Positions 11,973 through 22,510 of a stretch of 64,000 bases of DNA are shown here, piece after piece (positions within the stretch are counted from its first letter, which is position 1; each line of letters opens with the position of its first letter). Made by a program: the position numbers and the translations under genes. The notes beneath the pieces are model-generated. The model was not told the DNA's origin. It saw only the letters and a list, made by a program, of their open reading frames with translations, and ran no database searches. Source of the DNA: Hyposmocoma kahamanoa (taxonomy: Eukaryota; Arthropoda; Insecta; Lepidoptera; Cosmopterigidae); contig NW_020654878.1 in assembly GCF_003589595.1 (NCBI RefSeq), forward strand, positions 958,216 through 1,022,215, read 5' to 3'.

Positions 11973-12412
11973 CAAAGAAAATAAAACGCAGAGAACATGG
12001 GTAAGCAACTTTTGAAATCGTTTTTTTTTTTAAATTAAACAATATTATTATTTTGTTTAAAAATAAAAATCCAGTGACGCAGATATTCGATTGTCTTCTA
12101 TATGTAAGTGCCTATTGTGCATTTGTTTATTATTTGTTCTAATTTAGTTCTTGTATTTGATTTTCCTGGGTCTATAAGTTACCACGCACAGACACTTTAA
12201 ATGCGCAATGTCGTTTTCGCTTTTATTGCATAAGAGATAAAGTTTTTTCTGCCTGAAGCCGATTCCCCGTCGATATTTCTTCGACTTTTTATTAATTGTT
12301 ATAAAGATGTCGGTTTCCATAAACGCCAGTCTCTCATTGGGATAGATTATGGACCTGCCATCGCCTACGGTCTTTAGACTCTCTTTCTTTCTTTGGCAGA
12401 GATGAGGGGCTC

Positions 12413-12540
12413 AATAGACCCGGAATGAAGCCACCCAAGGCCTCTTCCACTCGACGTACACCAGTTTCAGACACGCCCGTTTCTTTTCGTTTCTTCCGTT
12501 TTCTTGGTACTTTAGTCCTGGGTTTTTTAAGGACAACTTC
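12413..12540 (+). repeat. Unclassified dispersed repeat, copy 1
   Basis: AATAGACCCGGAATGAAGCC then CGTACACCAGTTTCAGACAC, CCCGTTTCTT and TTCTTGGTACTTTAGTCC. The same blocks recur at 13859-13965. Confidence 0.7.
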
Positions 12541-13194
12541 GTAAGTACGAGGTTGACCTCTATGTGCATATATATTCTTTGCTAAAAAGTTTTGTATTGG
12601 TCGACTATGCTCAAAAAATAGGCACGAAACACCCGACAGTATTTCTAATCCCTAAAGGATTGAATGAAAGATAAATCAATCAACGGCAGTCGTTTTTAAA
12701 AGATGCATGACGTCATCGGATAGCTATTTCTAAATGCAAGACAGAAACTGCACCGCAAGGGTCTTTATTAAAAACAAATATATCGAAAGGCGCGGGCGCA
12801 CCGCGTTCAGAAAAAAATGTAGGGGCAAGAGTTGACTTAATTTTTTATGGATTAGGTTCCGTACAGAATATAAAAGAATTATCTGTGGTTGAATAAGAAT
12901 TTCACTTGCTTGAATGTATTCACTTTACAACGAGATATCTTAAAACTCCAGTTTTGATATTTTTGATCCAAAATCCAGACTATTTAAAGAAGTAGTATCT
13001 CACCTAACACTCACTCACAATTATCCGCATACTCACTACAGTAGATCTTTCTTGTTACTTTACAAATGATGTGTCAATATATGCAGGGTTACCATCTGGT
13101 ACAGAAGTTTGTAACGTCATATTTAACTCTTTAACAATGTAATTTGAGTTGTTATCTGTTTTATTGTCCATATTATGAATAAATACGACCGGGG

Positions 13195-13570
13195 ACAACT
13201 AAGTCAAATATCTCTGTAACAGTATTATGTAAATTTTTAACTTGCGTACACTTGTGAATGTCTTGTAGCCTTTCGTTAACGGTGAAAGAAAGCACACTGA
13301 CAAAACTAGCATGTTGAAAACTATTTACAACCCTTGAAAACGTATGAATTTCCCTACCCAAGTTGGGCCAGCATTGCTGGACTATGGCCTAAACCAGTTT
13401 ACCATGAACTTTTCGGTGCAGTCTAGGAAAACATCATGATGAAACTTGCACACATCTGCAAAGCTATTTAATGATGCTTGTGAAGTTCCCACTCCGCCCA
13501 AGCCCTTCCATTGTGAGAGGAGTCCTTTGCCCAGCAGTGGGACTCTATAAAGACCATTATTTATAATTAT
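13195..13570 (+). repeat. RTE-type LINE 3-prime tail
   Basis: Shares TAACGGTGAAAGAAAGCA and CTTGAAAACGTATG with 130-345. It then has CCTTCCATTGTGAGAGGAG and TTGCCCAGCAGTGGGACTC, the classic lepidopteran RTE tail. Noncoding. Confidence 0.65.
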
Positions 13571-13858
13571 TATTATCGATCCTGTACTTGAAACGAATGA
13601 ACACGGGCCTAAATGTAATATGTTCTGGAGAACAGCGAAGCGTGTACGTTTGTTAATTAGAATTGGGGAATGCAAATTCGGATCATATTTGAAATCTGGT
13701 CAAAATCGATGTTCACCCTTAACATCTTAACATTATTCTCTTCCCAAAGAATCATAGATTGATTATCAGAGGTAACGGTAAGGAATACACAGTAAAAGTG
13801 CAAAGACATGATGACATTTGCCTACATCTTTAAAAAGTGCTGGTTTGCTTGTGTGTAA

Positions 13859-13965
13859 TAGACCCAGGATGAAGCCACCCTAGGCCTCTTCCACCACACA
13901 CCATAGACGTACACCAGTTTCAAACACGCCCGTTTCTTCCGTATTCTTGGTACTTTAGTCCTTGT
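13859..13965 (+). repeat. Unclassified dispersed repeat, copy 2
   Basis: AATAGACCCAGGATGAAGCC then CGTACACCAGTTTCAAACAC and TTCTTGGTACTTTAGTCC. Lies 1.4 kb from copy 1 in the same orientation. Confidence 0.7.
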
Positions 13966-13969
13966 ACGA

Positions 13970-15660
13970 AATCTCTCTAGATTCCGAAAGTAGGCTTGGT
14001 CTACTCTAGCTCCAAGCGGTTATTGAATGAAAGGTGTTCAATTTTGATCATTTCAAGGGTCATTAGACACTTGTAGGTATTTGGTTTCCATCAGAGCAGC
14101 GGGGGACCCTAAAGGCCCGTCTGTTCGTAAGCATTAATAATGTAGTTTGAAGATGGCGGCCCTGGAATGCGCGTGCACCGACCGGCTCTCTAGTGATGTC
14201 ATTCGTCATTTGTCGAATCGAAAAATTGTATTTTTATTAATCGAATGCTCCTCAACCGGATAATGACATTGACTCAGTGAGTAACGACACAAACTTTTAA
14301 AAATTAATAGTGTTTCGCATCGTGTCGTTTTTGTTACACTGTTTACGCATAGCAAAGACAATTCGTGAAATTGCAAATTCTGGATTTGCTTGCGCCCGCG
14401 CCGGCGCCTATGTTCCAAAATAATTGTTTAATTAACAAGATAACACTGTATGCCTAAGATATATATTATATATCTTTATGTAACGCTGAATATAATCATG
14501 ATTTTCAGTCGCCACGTTAGATAAAAACTGCCTGTGATATTTTTCTAATTTAGAATTATTTGGTTACGTAATTAAATAAAAAGTAATGGATAATAATAGA
14601 TAAAAATCGCGTGTTTTAATAAGTAGAATTGATGAAGTTTCTGTTTAACGTAAACATATTGTTTCATCTTCGACGGCATTCATATTTAAAATTCTCATCA
14701 CCATAATATATGCGTCCTGACGCTGGCTGCGAAAATAAATATTTTCAATCTTCTCAAACTATTAATATCATGTTTGTTGAAATCTGTCGATAACGAACGC
14801 CCCATCTCTACCGCACTGCGTGTTTCCAGGAAGCGGTGCGGGCGCCGGTCGCTATCTCCCGCCTTTTGGGAAACATGCCGTCCATTACTGAACCTCTTGG
14901 GAGGCTGCCATTGCCATTTGACAGCGGTCTCAACTTGTCGAGACTTAAAAGTTTTAAATAATCTCTGAGATTGAAACGGAAGGAATCATTATAAATTTAT
15001 TTACAATATATTCGAACTATGGGTAATTTAAAAGCTTATTACGCGTGATCTAACTTCATTTAAGCTATTTTAATACATCAACCTAAGCCGTCATATTTTT
15101 TTAATACAAAAAGAATACTTATTAATCTCTAAACATGGCGGCGCAACAAAAACCTGAGTAGGTTTATCCGTGAACAATATAATATGTCCAGTGTGGACGT
15201 CTCAAGCCTGTAATGATGACTAACTAAACTAAACTTAGCTAGCCTCTGGTTGTCGTAATAAGCATAAATCTTGACAACCTTCGTTAGTTCCAGGTAGGAC
15301 CAGGTTCTAGGTAGTGCCGCGGAGTACATTTCGTTACTCTGATAATCAAATTACAAGAAATTCTCTACTTTGAGGTCAGGTAATTGGGGTGGTTTTGTAT
15401 AACGTCGAACAGGTATAAAGCGATCGCCATCCCGCCTACGCAGCAATTACGGCTATCCTTTAATAATAATTGAAAATCGGTTTGACCAGTAGCGTTATAG
15501 ACCTAATTTGCGCTTCTCATAAATCACTAACCTAATCGACATTTTAGCGATATTGAGTTATCTGGAACTAGAGAAACAAGATCTACAACCCCTTATAAGC
15601 GTTTTATATATATATATATATACATATATCTTATTTACTTTCAGTTTTATTGTTAAGTAA
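13970..15660. other. No gene recognised
   Basis: Short GC-rich patches at 14390-14410 and 14815-14920. The frame at 14774-14968 (LSPAFWETCRPLLNLLGG) is low in hallmarks and was not assigned. Confidence 0.5.
15607..15630. repeat. (TA)n microsatellite
   Basis: TATATATATATATATATAC and on. A similar run at 49360-49390 abuts a truncated LINE. Confidence 0.9.
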
Positions 15661-15667
15661 AATCAGC

Positions 15668-16480
15668 GTTGTTGTTGTCGGTTTTTAACTGACTTAAAAA
15701 AGGAGGAAGTTATACATTCGGCTGTATGTATGTTTTATATATGTTTTCAAATTACTCCATCAATTATGGACCGATTTTGAAAATTCTTTTTTGTTTGAAC
15801 GGGCGGCACTTTCGTGGTGGTCCCATTGTCACCAAGTCAGAATCTGATGAGGGGATCCCATGAAAATCGAAGGAAATCCTCAAATTTTATATTCATGGCC
15901 GTGTATTCACCAATTTCTCGATCAATTGTGGACTGATTTTGAAAATTCTCCTTTTGTTTGAAATGGTATACTCTCGAGGTGGTCCCTGATGCTGTTCTGG
16001 TTCGTGGCTATTACAAATTACTAATTTAACTTGTGCAAATAAAAGTTGAATTTTCACTTGCCACAATACGTGTAATCAAATCACCGTCGCCATGACAATC
16101 AGAAAAGCAAATGTAAAATATACAAAGGAGTCCGTAACAGCCCCGTTGTCACCAAGAACTCAGAATCTGATGAGAGGATCCCATGGAAATCATAAATCAT
16201 ATATAATAACCATTGACTTACAATTATATGGACGTCGGGTCCGCGCTAAGAAGTGTCCGCACTTGTAAGGCGCTAAAATCGTATACAGAGCACGACACTC
16301 CGCTTTAGTCTTCATTTATTCTACTGACAGCGCGATACTGCGATGACATTACAATTTAAATTTCGAATAGGTTGACTTGGGACATTTTTTTCGTGGTTTT
16401 TGTATTAGACCCGTCGTCCATTTATTTGCAAGTCTATGATAATAACCAAACTTTTGAAGTCGGTTTTTTTTTTTTTCAAT
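15668..16480 (+). repeat. Lepidopteran dispersed repeat (AAGGAGGAGGTT family) with nested MITE
   Basis: Starts GTCGGTTTTTAACTGACTTA with AAAAAGGAGGAAGTTATACA. It repeats blocks such as GGACCGATTTTGAAAATTC and CAGAATCTGATGAG, and ends TTTTGAAGTCGG plus a T run. The hAT-like MITE at 16211-16438 splits its end. Probably a noncoding part of a LINE or a SINE. Confidence 0.6.
16211..16438 (+). mobile_element. hAT-like MITE, copy 1
   Basis: 228 bp with inverted ends CATTGACTTACAA / TTTGCAAGTCTATG (roughly 30 bp each). It is flanked by exact 8-bp duplications ATAATAAC (16203-16210 and 16439-16446). Eight-base duplications with CA-starting ends point to the hAT superfamily. It is nested inside the dispersed repeat at 15668-16480. 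No transposase is encoded. Confidence 0.85.
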
Positions 16481-16529
16481 GAAAAAGTTACAATTATCTA
16501 TCGGATACATTTCGGGGAGTGTGCGCTGG

Positions 16530-16735
16530 AACTTTTCAATTTGGTTCCTCCTTCGGTCGACTAGAAGATCCGGAACACTCCATCCTTGCGTCGTTGATCT
16601 ACCGCCGATTCGCACTAAGCGCTTTGCTTCCTACTTTCCGATGCGTACGGCAAAGGAATGGAATGCTCTATCTGTGTTTCCCGAAATGTACAATTTGGGG
16701 CTATACTGGACAGGCATTTATTAGGCAATTGCGTA
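16530..16735 (+). pseudogene. LINE C-terminal fragment
   Basis: Reads RRSGTLHPCVVDLPPIRTKR then FASYFPMRTAKEWNALSVFP and EMYNLG. This is the lepidopteran LINE ending with RTKRFA..F..RTAKEWNSLP..VFP..YNLG. It lies directly downstream of the dispersed repeat and hAT-like MITE at 15668-16480. Confidence 0.65.
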
Positions 16736-17339
16736 CTTAACATCAAATGAGATTGAAGCCAAGCGTGTGTCTATTATTAAAAAAAGGGGGGTAATTGACA
16801 TTTTTCAAAGAAAAAAGGAGATTAGGTGCCAATATGTCGAAATTTACCAAAATTTTAGCGTTAGTTACAACAAGGAAAGCAATAATAGTGCAATGCGCAG
16901 ACAAATACTATATAAAGACCTAAATTGATCTAATAACCATTGTGTGATAAGTTTTGCGCGTAACAATGATTCGCTGCCAGCAAAGCAATTGGTCAATTGG
17001 CGGCGTAGATTGAATTCGGGTGGCTGAATTGAATGATGGATTGTGCTAATGATAAACGATGTTTCGTGTGTTTTAGTGCTATAAAGGCGGCAAGCTGCGA
17101 ACGCATCAATGAAAGCGATAATAAACATTTTAAACTCGCAATTTAGTTTTTTTTCTTTATGACACCAAATGACTGGACGAACAAGTGGTAAGCGACACGC
17201 AGATTCAAATCGCAAAGATCTGAGACATAACGCACATGAAATCAAATTCTGTCATAACTCAAAATTGTGAAATTGAGAAAACACAATTTGAAAATTTAAA
17301 AAGAAATTTCAATTGGTAATAATGTGTTTATTTCTAATT

Positions 17340-17580
17340 ATGGCTATAGCTGGGCCACAGGGCCAACCTCGCTCAGAGCCCTGCATGCGCAATATAATAA
17401 CGCCTTCAAGACGATGCCACGGTTCTGCAATGCGGCTATCATATTTACTGAAGCTCGCGTCAACAGTTTCATGGCGCTCTTACAGCAGAAGTCGGCGTCT
17501 TTATTAAGCAGAATACGTGGCAGCAGCAACGGCCTACTGAAGACTATTACGGGTAGTAGTAAATGCTCCGTGATTCCATA
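17340..17580 (+). pseudogene. LINE C-terminal fragment (YNNAF type)
   Basis: Reads SLRALHAQYNNAFKTMPRFC then ARVNSFMALLQQKSASLLSR and IRGSSNGLLKTI. Related to the fragment at 57860-58110 (NNNGFRMLLGLPRHCSASSM). This is the C-terminal tail of an RTE-like LINE. Truncated at both ends; the adjacent L1a tail is on the other strand. Confidence 0.6.
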
Positions 17581-17589
17581 GGTAAAATA

Positions 17590-18815
17590 AATTTACACTT
17601 GAAAACGTCACATTTAAGCTACTGCTCGTTCACTACGCTGACCGCCCTGAGAAGAACGAGCAAGAGACTCTAGGGATTGCTCTTTTCAAATAAACTTAAA
17701 TGCTATGGAATACACTTTGAATCAAATTTGTGTGGATTCTGGAGCCATGTCGTCTTTCCATACATCTTTATCTAACACGTAGTCTTCAATTTTGTAATAT
17801 GATTTTTCGATCAAAATATTTTTAATGTAGTTTTTAAACTTAGGAAATGATAATGCTCCGGAATCTTATTGTAAAAACGTATACAGTTCCCCATAAAAGA
17901 GTTGTTTACCTTGGTTAAACGAAATCGTGGTACCATGAGTTTGGACTTAGCTCTAAGGTTAATATTATGGATATCTTCTTTCTTATTGAAATTATGTATA
18001 TTTTTACGGGTATATAAAATATTTGAGTAAATGTACTGTGATGCCACAGTCATGATACCCGTCTCCTTAAACTATTCTCTGAGAGAAACCCGAGAGCCTA
18101 GAGGGTACACAGAACGAATCGCTCGATTTTGCAATACAAATATGGTTTGAACATCTGCCGCTTTACCCCACATGAGAATCCCGTAGGACATTATACTATG
18201 GAAGTAACTAAAGTAAACTAGTCTAGCAGTACTAACATCGGTAAGCTCACGTATTCTGCGGACTGTGTACGCAGCGGAGCTTAATCTGCTGGGCAGGGAA
18301 GATATATGTGGAAACCATTGAAGTTTACTATCTAAGGTCACTCCCAAGAAGACTGCTTTATTAACAAGGTCTAACTTTTCTACGTTTCTTTCTATGCTTG
18401 GAGTAGTCGATTTTACGTTAGGTAATTCAAATTTAACACATTTCGTCTTCTTGGCATTAAGCAATAAATTGTTAGCATTAAACCAATAAACTACCTTAGA
18501 GAGGGTAACATTAATATGGTCATAGTTAATGTCATGTCTGTCTGTTTTAAAAATCAAGGATGTGTCATCAGCAAACAACACTATTTCGCAATGGTCCTTA
18601 ACAAAGAATAGCAGATCATTAATATAAATCAGAAATAAGAAAGGTCCAAGTATTGAGCCCTGCGGAACAACCATTTTTACCGGAGAACCCAAAGAAGTCG
18701 CTCCATTTATGTCTACTTTCTGAATTCTACCATTGAGATATGACGAGACAAGTCTTGACGCCTTGCCATTTACACCGTAATGTATTGCATTTAATAACAA
18801 CCAGAAAATCCGTAG
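17590..18815 (-). pseudogene. LINE (non-LTR) reverse transcriptase, 5-prime truncated, family L1a of this window
   Basis: The reverse transcriptase palm and thumb of a Jockey/CR1-like LINE, which copies its RNA into a nicked target. VPQGSILGPFLFLIYINDL and the catalytic FADDTSLIF are intact in a 242-codon frame (18072-18800). The frame ends at a TAG, but coding continues in the same frame through 18053 into RLTKVNNSFMGNCIRFYNK, so the TAG is a point nonsense mutation. A later frameshift near 17860 breaks the C-terminus. The 3-prime UTR carries GAGCAAGAGACTCTAGGG. The 5-prime end is lost upstream of the palm at about 18815. The copy at 49391-49790 has the same C-terminus. It lies in Dad intron 2, in the same orientation as the gene. 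Confidence 0.9.
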
Positions 18816-19350
18816 TAGATTTTAAGCTCTAACCTAATTATAAGCTATTTTTGTTACTAATACCTACTTCATGAATCCCTGTTGTCCGTAATAAACATTT
18901 GTTATAATTATTATTTATACATAATACTTCATTATCCATTTTTAAACGAGAACATAATCGCACTGTAAATACAATAATGTACTAACTCAAAAAGTGTACT
19001 TATTCAGAATAGATAAAAAGCTAAGTACTCACTTCCCGTGAAAGATTATTAAAATGTATGTATAGGTTAAAGTTTATTACAGACATCTAAACAATTTCCT
19101 AATTGACAAATGTAATACTATGTCAAAGTAAAAAACATAATTTCATGACTAGCTCACAAAACGTTTGTCTCATTCTAAGTTAAGTAGAGACCTTTTAATT
19201 GTTTCTTACAATATTCTACAGAATCAAATTTTACGTACAGAAATGGCATAATTCTGAATTTGACATATTTCTAGTTGCAACACTATTGTAATATCAGTTC
19301 GATATTCGGTTCGGTTTCATTCAGTACTTTTTTTAATTTTCCAATCCCAG

Positions 19351-19434
19351 CTGCCTGTAATTGCACCAGAACCCTTACTCTTCAAAACCGGAACGCAGTA
19401 ATGCTCTCATTTGCACCGGAACGCAGTAATGCAG
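19351..19434 (+). repeat. Repeat A fragment
   Basis: The central block CTGTAATTGCACCAGAACCC then TTCAAAACCGGAACGCAGTA, with the latter duplicated in place. Confidence 0.6.
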
Positions 19435-19439
19435 CTATT

Positions 19440-20165
19440 TTGCATTTTTCCACTCGCTGATGTTGTACGGTTCACTCATATGGGGTAAATCCACGGATGC
19501 CAATAGAGTCATGCTAATGCAAAAACGTGCCGTACGCGTATTGGTTGGGGTAAAACACAGACATTCCTGCAGAAATGTCTTTGTAGCGCAACGCATAATG
19601 ACGCACTACTCACTCTACTTATACGAAATTATAATATATGTTAGAAATAATCTGTCTTCATTTGGTACTGTAAATGTTTCTGGCATCCCACTTCGCCGTA
19701 ACGGTCATTTGAGAACAGTCCCTCGACGCATGGCACTTGCAGAGAAAAACCCGCGTGTCATCGGACCTACTTACTAATTACTATGAGCGTTTAGCCGCTA
19801 CTCTCAGACTTGAACCGTCTGACGAAAGACCTTTTCTTGAAAAATCCTATATACTCCGTAAAAGAATTTATGGACTTTAAATTGTAACGAATTCAGTATT
19901 TTATTCTAATGTTTACCGCATTAACATACTCTTGTATAATTGTTATCAACTTATGACGATCCTTGATGGAGAATGATATTTGATATATAATTTAATGACA
20001 ACAATATTATATAATGAATTGTTAATTTTCTAATTATTGTGTGCTTTTCTTATAATTTTCCTTTTTGTCTGACGATCTCAATATAATTTCTTATACTTTG
20101 ACATGTAGTGCAATTTATACTGTAATGTTATATTTGAGAAATAAATGAATCTGAATCTGAATCTA
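19440..20165 (+). pseudogene. LINE C-terminus with (GAATCT)n tail
   Basis: Reads LYGSLIWGKSTDANRVMLMQ then KRAVRVLVGV in one frame to 19777. It shifts to YYERLAATLRLEPSDERPF, ending at a stop near 19880. This is the end of a Jockey-type LINE ORF2 with one frameshift. The UTR runs to AATAAATGAATCTGAATCT at 20165, a simple-repeat tail typical of non-LTR elements. A fragment of the same UTR recurs at 61301-61345. It lies in Dad intron 2, 260 bp from the PY exon. Confidence 0.8.
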
Positions 20166-20241
20166 GCGCCAGAAATAATATGTAAGGTGGCAGTATTTCC
20201 TTGGTCGAACTCATTCATAAACAGCTCTACTGCTAATAAAT
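20164..20241 (+). repeat. Repeat A fragment
   Basis: End block AAGGTGGCAGTATTTCCTTG then GTCGAACTC, attached to the (GAATCT)n LINE tail, so one inserted next to the other. Confidence 0.55.
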
Positions 20242-20249
20242 GATATTTT

Positions 20250-20340
20250 AGTTCCGCATCCGAGTTCTTCCATCATCGATATACCGCACATGTCTACTTT
20301 ACTTCCTCTTTCCTAACACGGCAAACGAATGGAATACACG
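20250..20340 (+). pseudogene. Possible LINE C-terminal scrap
   Basis: One frame gives PSSIYRTCLLYFLFPNTANE-W, recalling the TANEWN step of LINE C-termini. Very short and near Dad exon 2; weak. Confidence 0.3.
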
Positions 20341-20424
20341 GCAGCTGTGTTATCGAAAACTGTCATTTGGTACTATTCAAGAACAATTAAAAATATGAAT
20401 GAATAATTAAAAATTAAATCTCAC

Positions 20425-20478
20425 CTCTAGGCTTGACGTCATCCATTGCGAACCGGCTGTATGGTGGAGGAGGGGTTT
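20425..20478 (-). CDS. Dad: Inhibitory SMAD, 54-nt exon 2 encoding the PY motif
   Basis: Read on the minus strand, an acceptor TTTTTGTTACAG is followed by 54 nt and a donor GTGAGA. With the last G of exon 1 the junction codon is GAA, and the exon reads E-TPPPPYSR-FAMDDVKPR. In SMAD6/7 the MH1 domain is followed directly by ESPPPPYSR, the PY motif that binds WW domains of Smurf/Nedd4-type ubiquitin ligases. The phase is 1 on both sides, so skipping the exon would preserve the frame and remove only the PY motif. It is far too short for ORF finding and was recognised by motif and splice signals. A gypsy-like integrase remnant starts about 61 nt upstream of the acceptor on the opposite strand. 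The next exon was not found. Confidence 0.88.
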
Positions 20479-20540
20479 CTGTAACAAAAATAACGACTTT
20501 CTTTAATATTGAGCTTTAAAACTGCTGTAAAAAAAATTTT

Positions 20541-21398
20541 TTGAAAAAAAAATCTACTAAGAATCGACTTCCAGTTACGCCAGTTTCACGAAATATGTGT
20601 TTGTTAGGGCTGTTAAAGACACCAAGACCAAAACCACAATTAACGTTCCCAAAAAAAATTATGACTTTGGTTTGCCAGCTAGAATTGTTCCTGACCGCGG
20701 TACTTCCTTTACATCAACCGCTTTCAAAGCGTTTTGTAACCAGCATGGTATAAAACACATACTGAATGCAGTCGCTTGTCCCAGAGCAAACGGCCAAGCC
20801 AAAAGGTTCAATCAAACAATTATTCATTTTTTAGCTAGTCAGAATACTTCTGGCCATGAACGCGACTGGGATAACTGCTAGGAAAAATTCAGTGGGGCTT
20901 AATAACACCGTTAATACCACCACTGAGAAAACTGCAACAGAGGCGTTATTCGGCTTGAGAATGCGTGATGATTTAATAAATAAACTGGCCGTCGAAGATA
21001 GTATTGTGGATAATGATTTACAAGCTATAAGACAAGATGTTAGTTTTATTACAAAACGGGAGCAAACTAAACAAAAGCAAAGACACGACTTGAATAGAGC
21101 ACCAGCTACTAAGTATGAAGTAGGTGATTTAGTAAAGATTAGTCGAAACAATTATGACAATAACGGGCAAAGTACTGAGCTTTTGTCTAAGTTTGTTGGC
21201 CCGTATAAAATTGTGGACGCCTTAGGTAATGACCGATATAGAGTTACCGATGTACCAGGTTTTGACGAAAAAGGCAAATTATATAACTCTGTGATTGCAG
21301 CTGATAGAATACGACCACGGATAAATATAAGAGCATTAGAAGTACATGGAAGTTATAGTAGTACTGATAGTCCTTATAGCGATTCTAACGCTAATTGA
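20541..21398 (+). pseudogene. Ty3/gypsy-like LTR retrotransposon integrase, broken
   Basis: The C-terminal half of a Pol polyprotein. The integrase core appears as RAVKDTKTKT, then VPDRGTSFTSTAF with the middle catalytic Asp, then CPRANGQAKRFNQT. In related integrases this last block is NGQVERFN, whose Glu is catalytic; here it is Lys, so the enzyme would be dead even without the breaks. A frameshift near 20881 moves coding to a second frame (20883-21398), which holds WGLNNTVNTTTEKTA-like sequence and the GPY/F module (FVGPYKIVDA, residues 113-122 of that frame). The 5-prime portion (gag, protease, reverse transcriptase) is absent. It is antisense to Dad and starts 61 nt before the exon-2 acceptor. 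Confidence 0.85.
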
Positions 21399-22510
21399 TT
21401 GTATACATTTATGTAAGTTACGTGAGGTTCTCGTGATTACAAAAATAATAATTATTATTATATTTCAAATAGTGTTAATCTAGAAATTACATAGATCATA
21501 TAAACCAATGAGTAGATTTTTTTTATGTACACAGAGTAGGTACCATAAAAGTACTGTTTTTTTATCATTAATACGAAGTGATTTATGTAATTATTACTAT
21601 GTTAATAATACTAATTATTTAATGATGATTATATAGCATATATCGCCATTATACTGGGAAAAACAATTAGTTCACAACATATCGACTTTGAAATAAATGC
21701 AATTGAAATTTCAACGACGAATATTTCTTATCCATCATATCATGGTCATCCCACGTTAATTTTTAACAGATTACTCCACATTTAATGTTTTACCTAAATT
21801 TGAAAGATGTTTGCATTTACATAAGCAATTTTGTCGCGTGTTATTAAGTCATTTTGTGTGAAAATTCCAGATAATCGGTTTTCGCAGTATAACAACGATA
21901 TAAGGTTAAAATAACATTTTGGCCAAATGTAACGATTCATATAGTATTTTTAAATTGTTGTTATCTATAAGTCCGCTGGCTCTTTTGTCATTTAGTACTT
22001 TTAAAATGTTGTTAATTTTAAGTATTCTGACCTCTTGTACTGTGCGCCAGGGTTGGTTTATATAGTTTTTAAATGGTTGTTATCTGTAAGCCCGCTGGCT
22101 CTTTTGTACCTTGCTCCAGGTTTGTTTAATTTAGTACTTTTAAATGGAAAATTATAAGTCTGCTGACTCTTTTGTACTGTACGCCTGGGTTTATTGATAT
22201 AGTACCTTAAAATATTGTCGTTCGTAAGTCTGTTGGCTTTTTGAAACGTGTGCCGGAGTCTGCACGTTGTCGGATGGCCGAATGTAATGATTTTTGTAAA
22301 GAAAAAGGAGTATAGAGAGATTCGGGTTCTCGTGATGGCAATACTGGCCATATTGGGCAGAGATTCTTATCGGGTGATCTGACAGCGCGCTGAATCTTTA
22401 GATTAATATATGATCTAAGAAAGATAAAGGTAATTTGTACACATTTGCAAGAGTGCGCAGAAGAATAAAGAAGTGTGTTAACAATTACAAAACTTTTATT
22501 TCAATTTGAA
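21399..22510 (+). mobile_element. Probable 3-prime UTR/LTR region of the gypsy-like remnant
   Basis: AT-rich sequence following the integrase stop, with no coding. It includes five imperfect units of about 69 bp (21930-22260) and ends near AATAAAGAAGTGTG at 22465-22480, which resembles an R-region poly(A) signal. I could not fix the LTR ends because the second LTR is absent. Confidence 0.4.
21930..22260. repeat. Imperfect tandem repeat, unit about 69 bp, five copies
   Basis: Each unit carries AAGTCTGCTGGCTCTTTTGT-like sequence, then GCGCCAGGGTT and TAGTACTTTTAAAT. Starts of the GGCTCTTTTGT block are near 21977, 22031, 22097, 22165 and 22234. The first interval is shorter, suggesting a deletion. 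Confidence 0.7.

Larger units (their letters stand above)
1..20424 (-). other. Dad: Dad intron 2 (partial), filled with mobile elements
   Basis: Begins with the donor GTGAGA after the PY exon and runs to the window edge. MH2-domain signatures (WCxxAYWE, RVG, VYNRS, SPTL, PPGY) were searched by eye on the minus strand and not found. Downstream exons are therefore probably beyond position 1. An unrecognised short linker exon inside this interval cannot be excluded. Confidence 0.55.
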
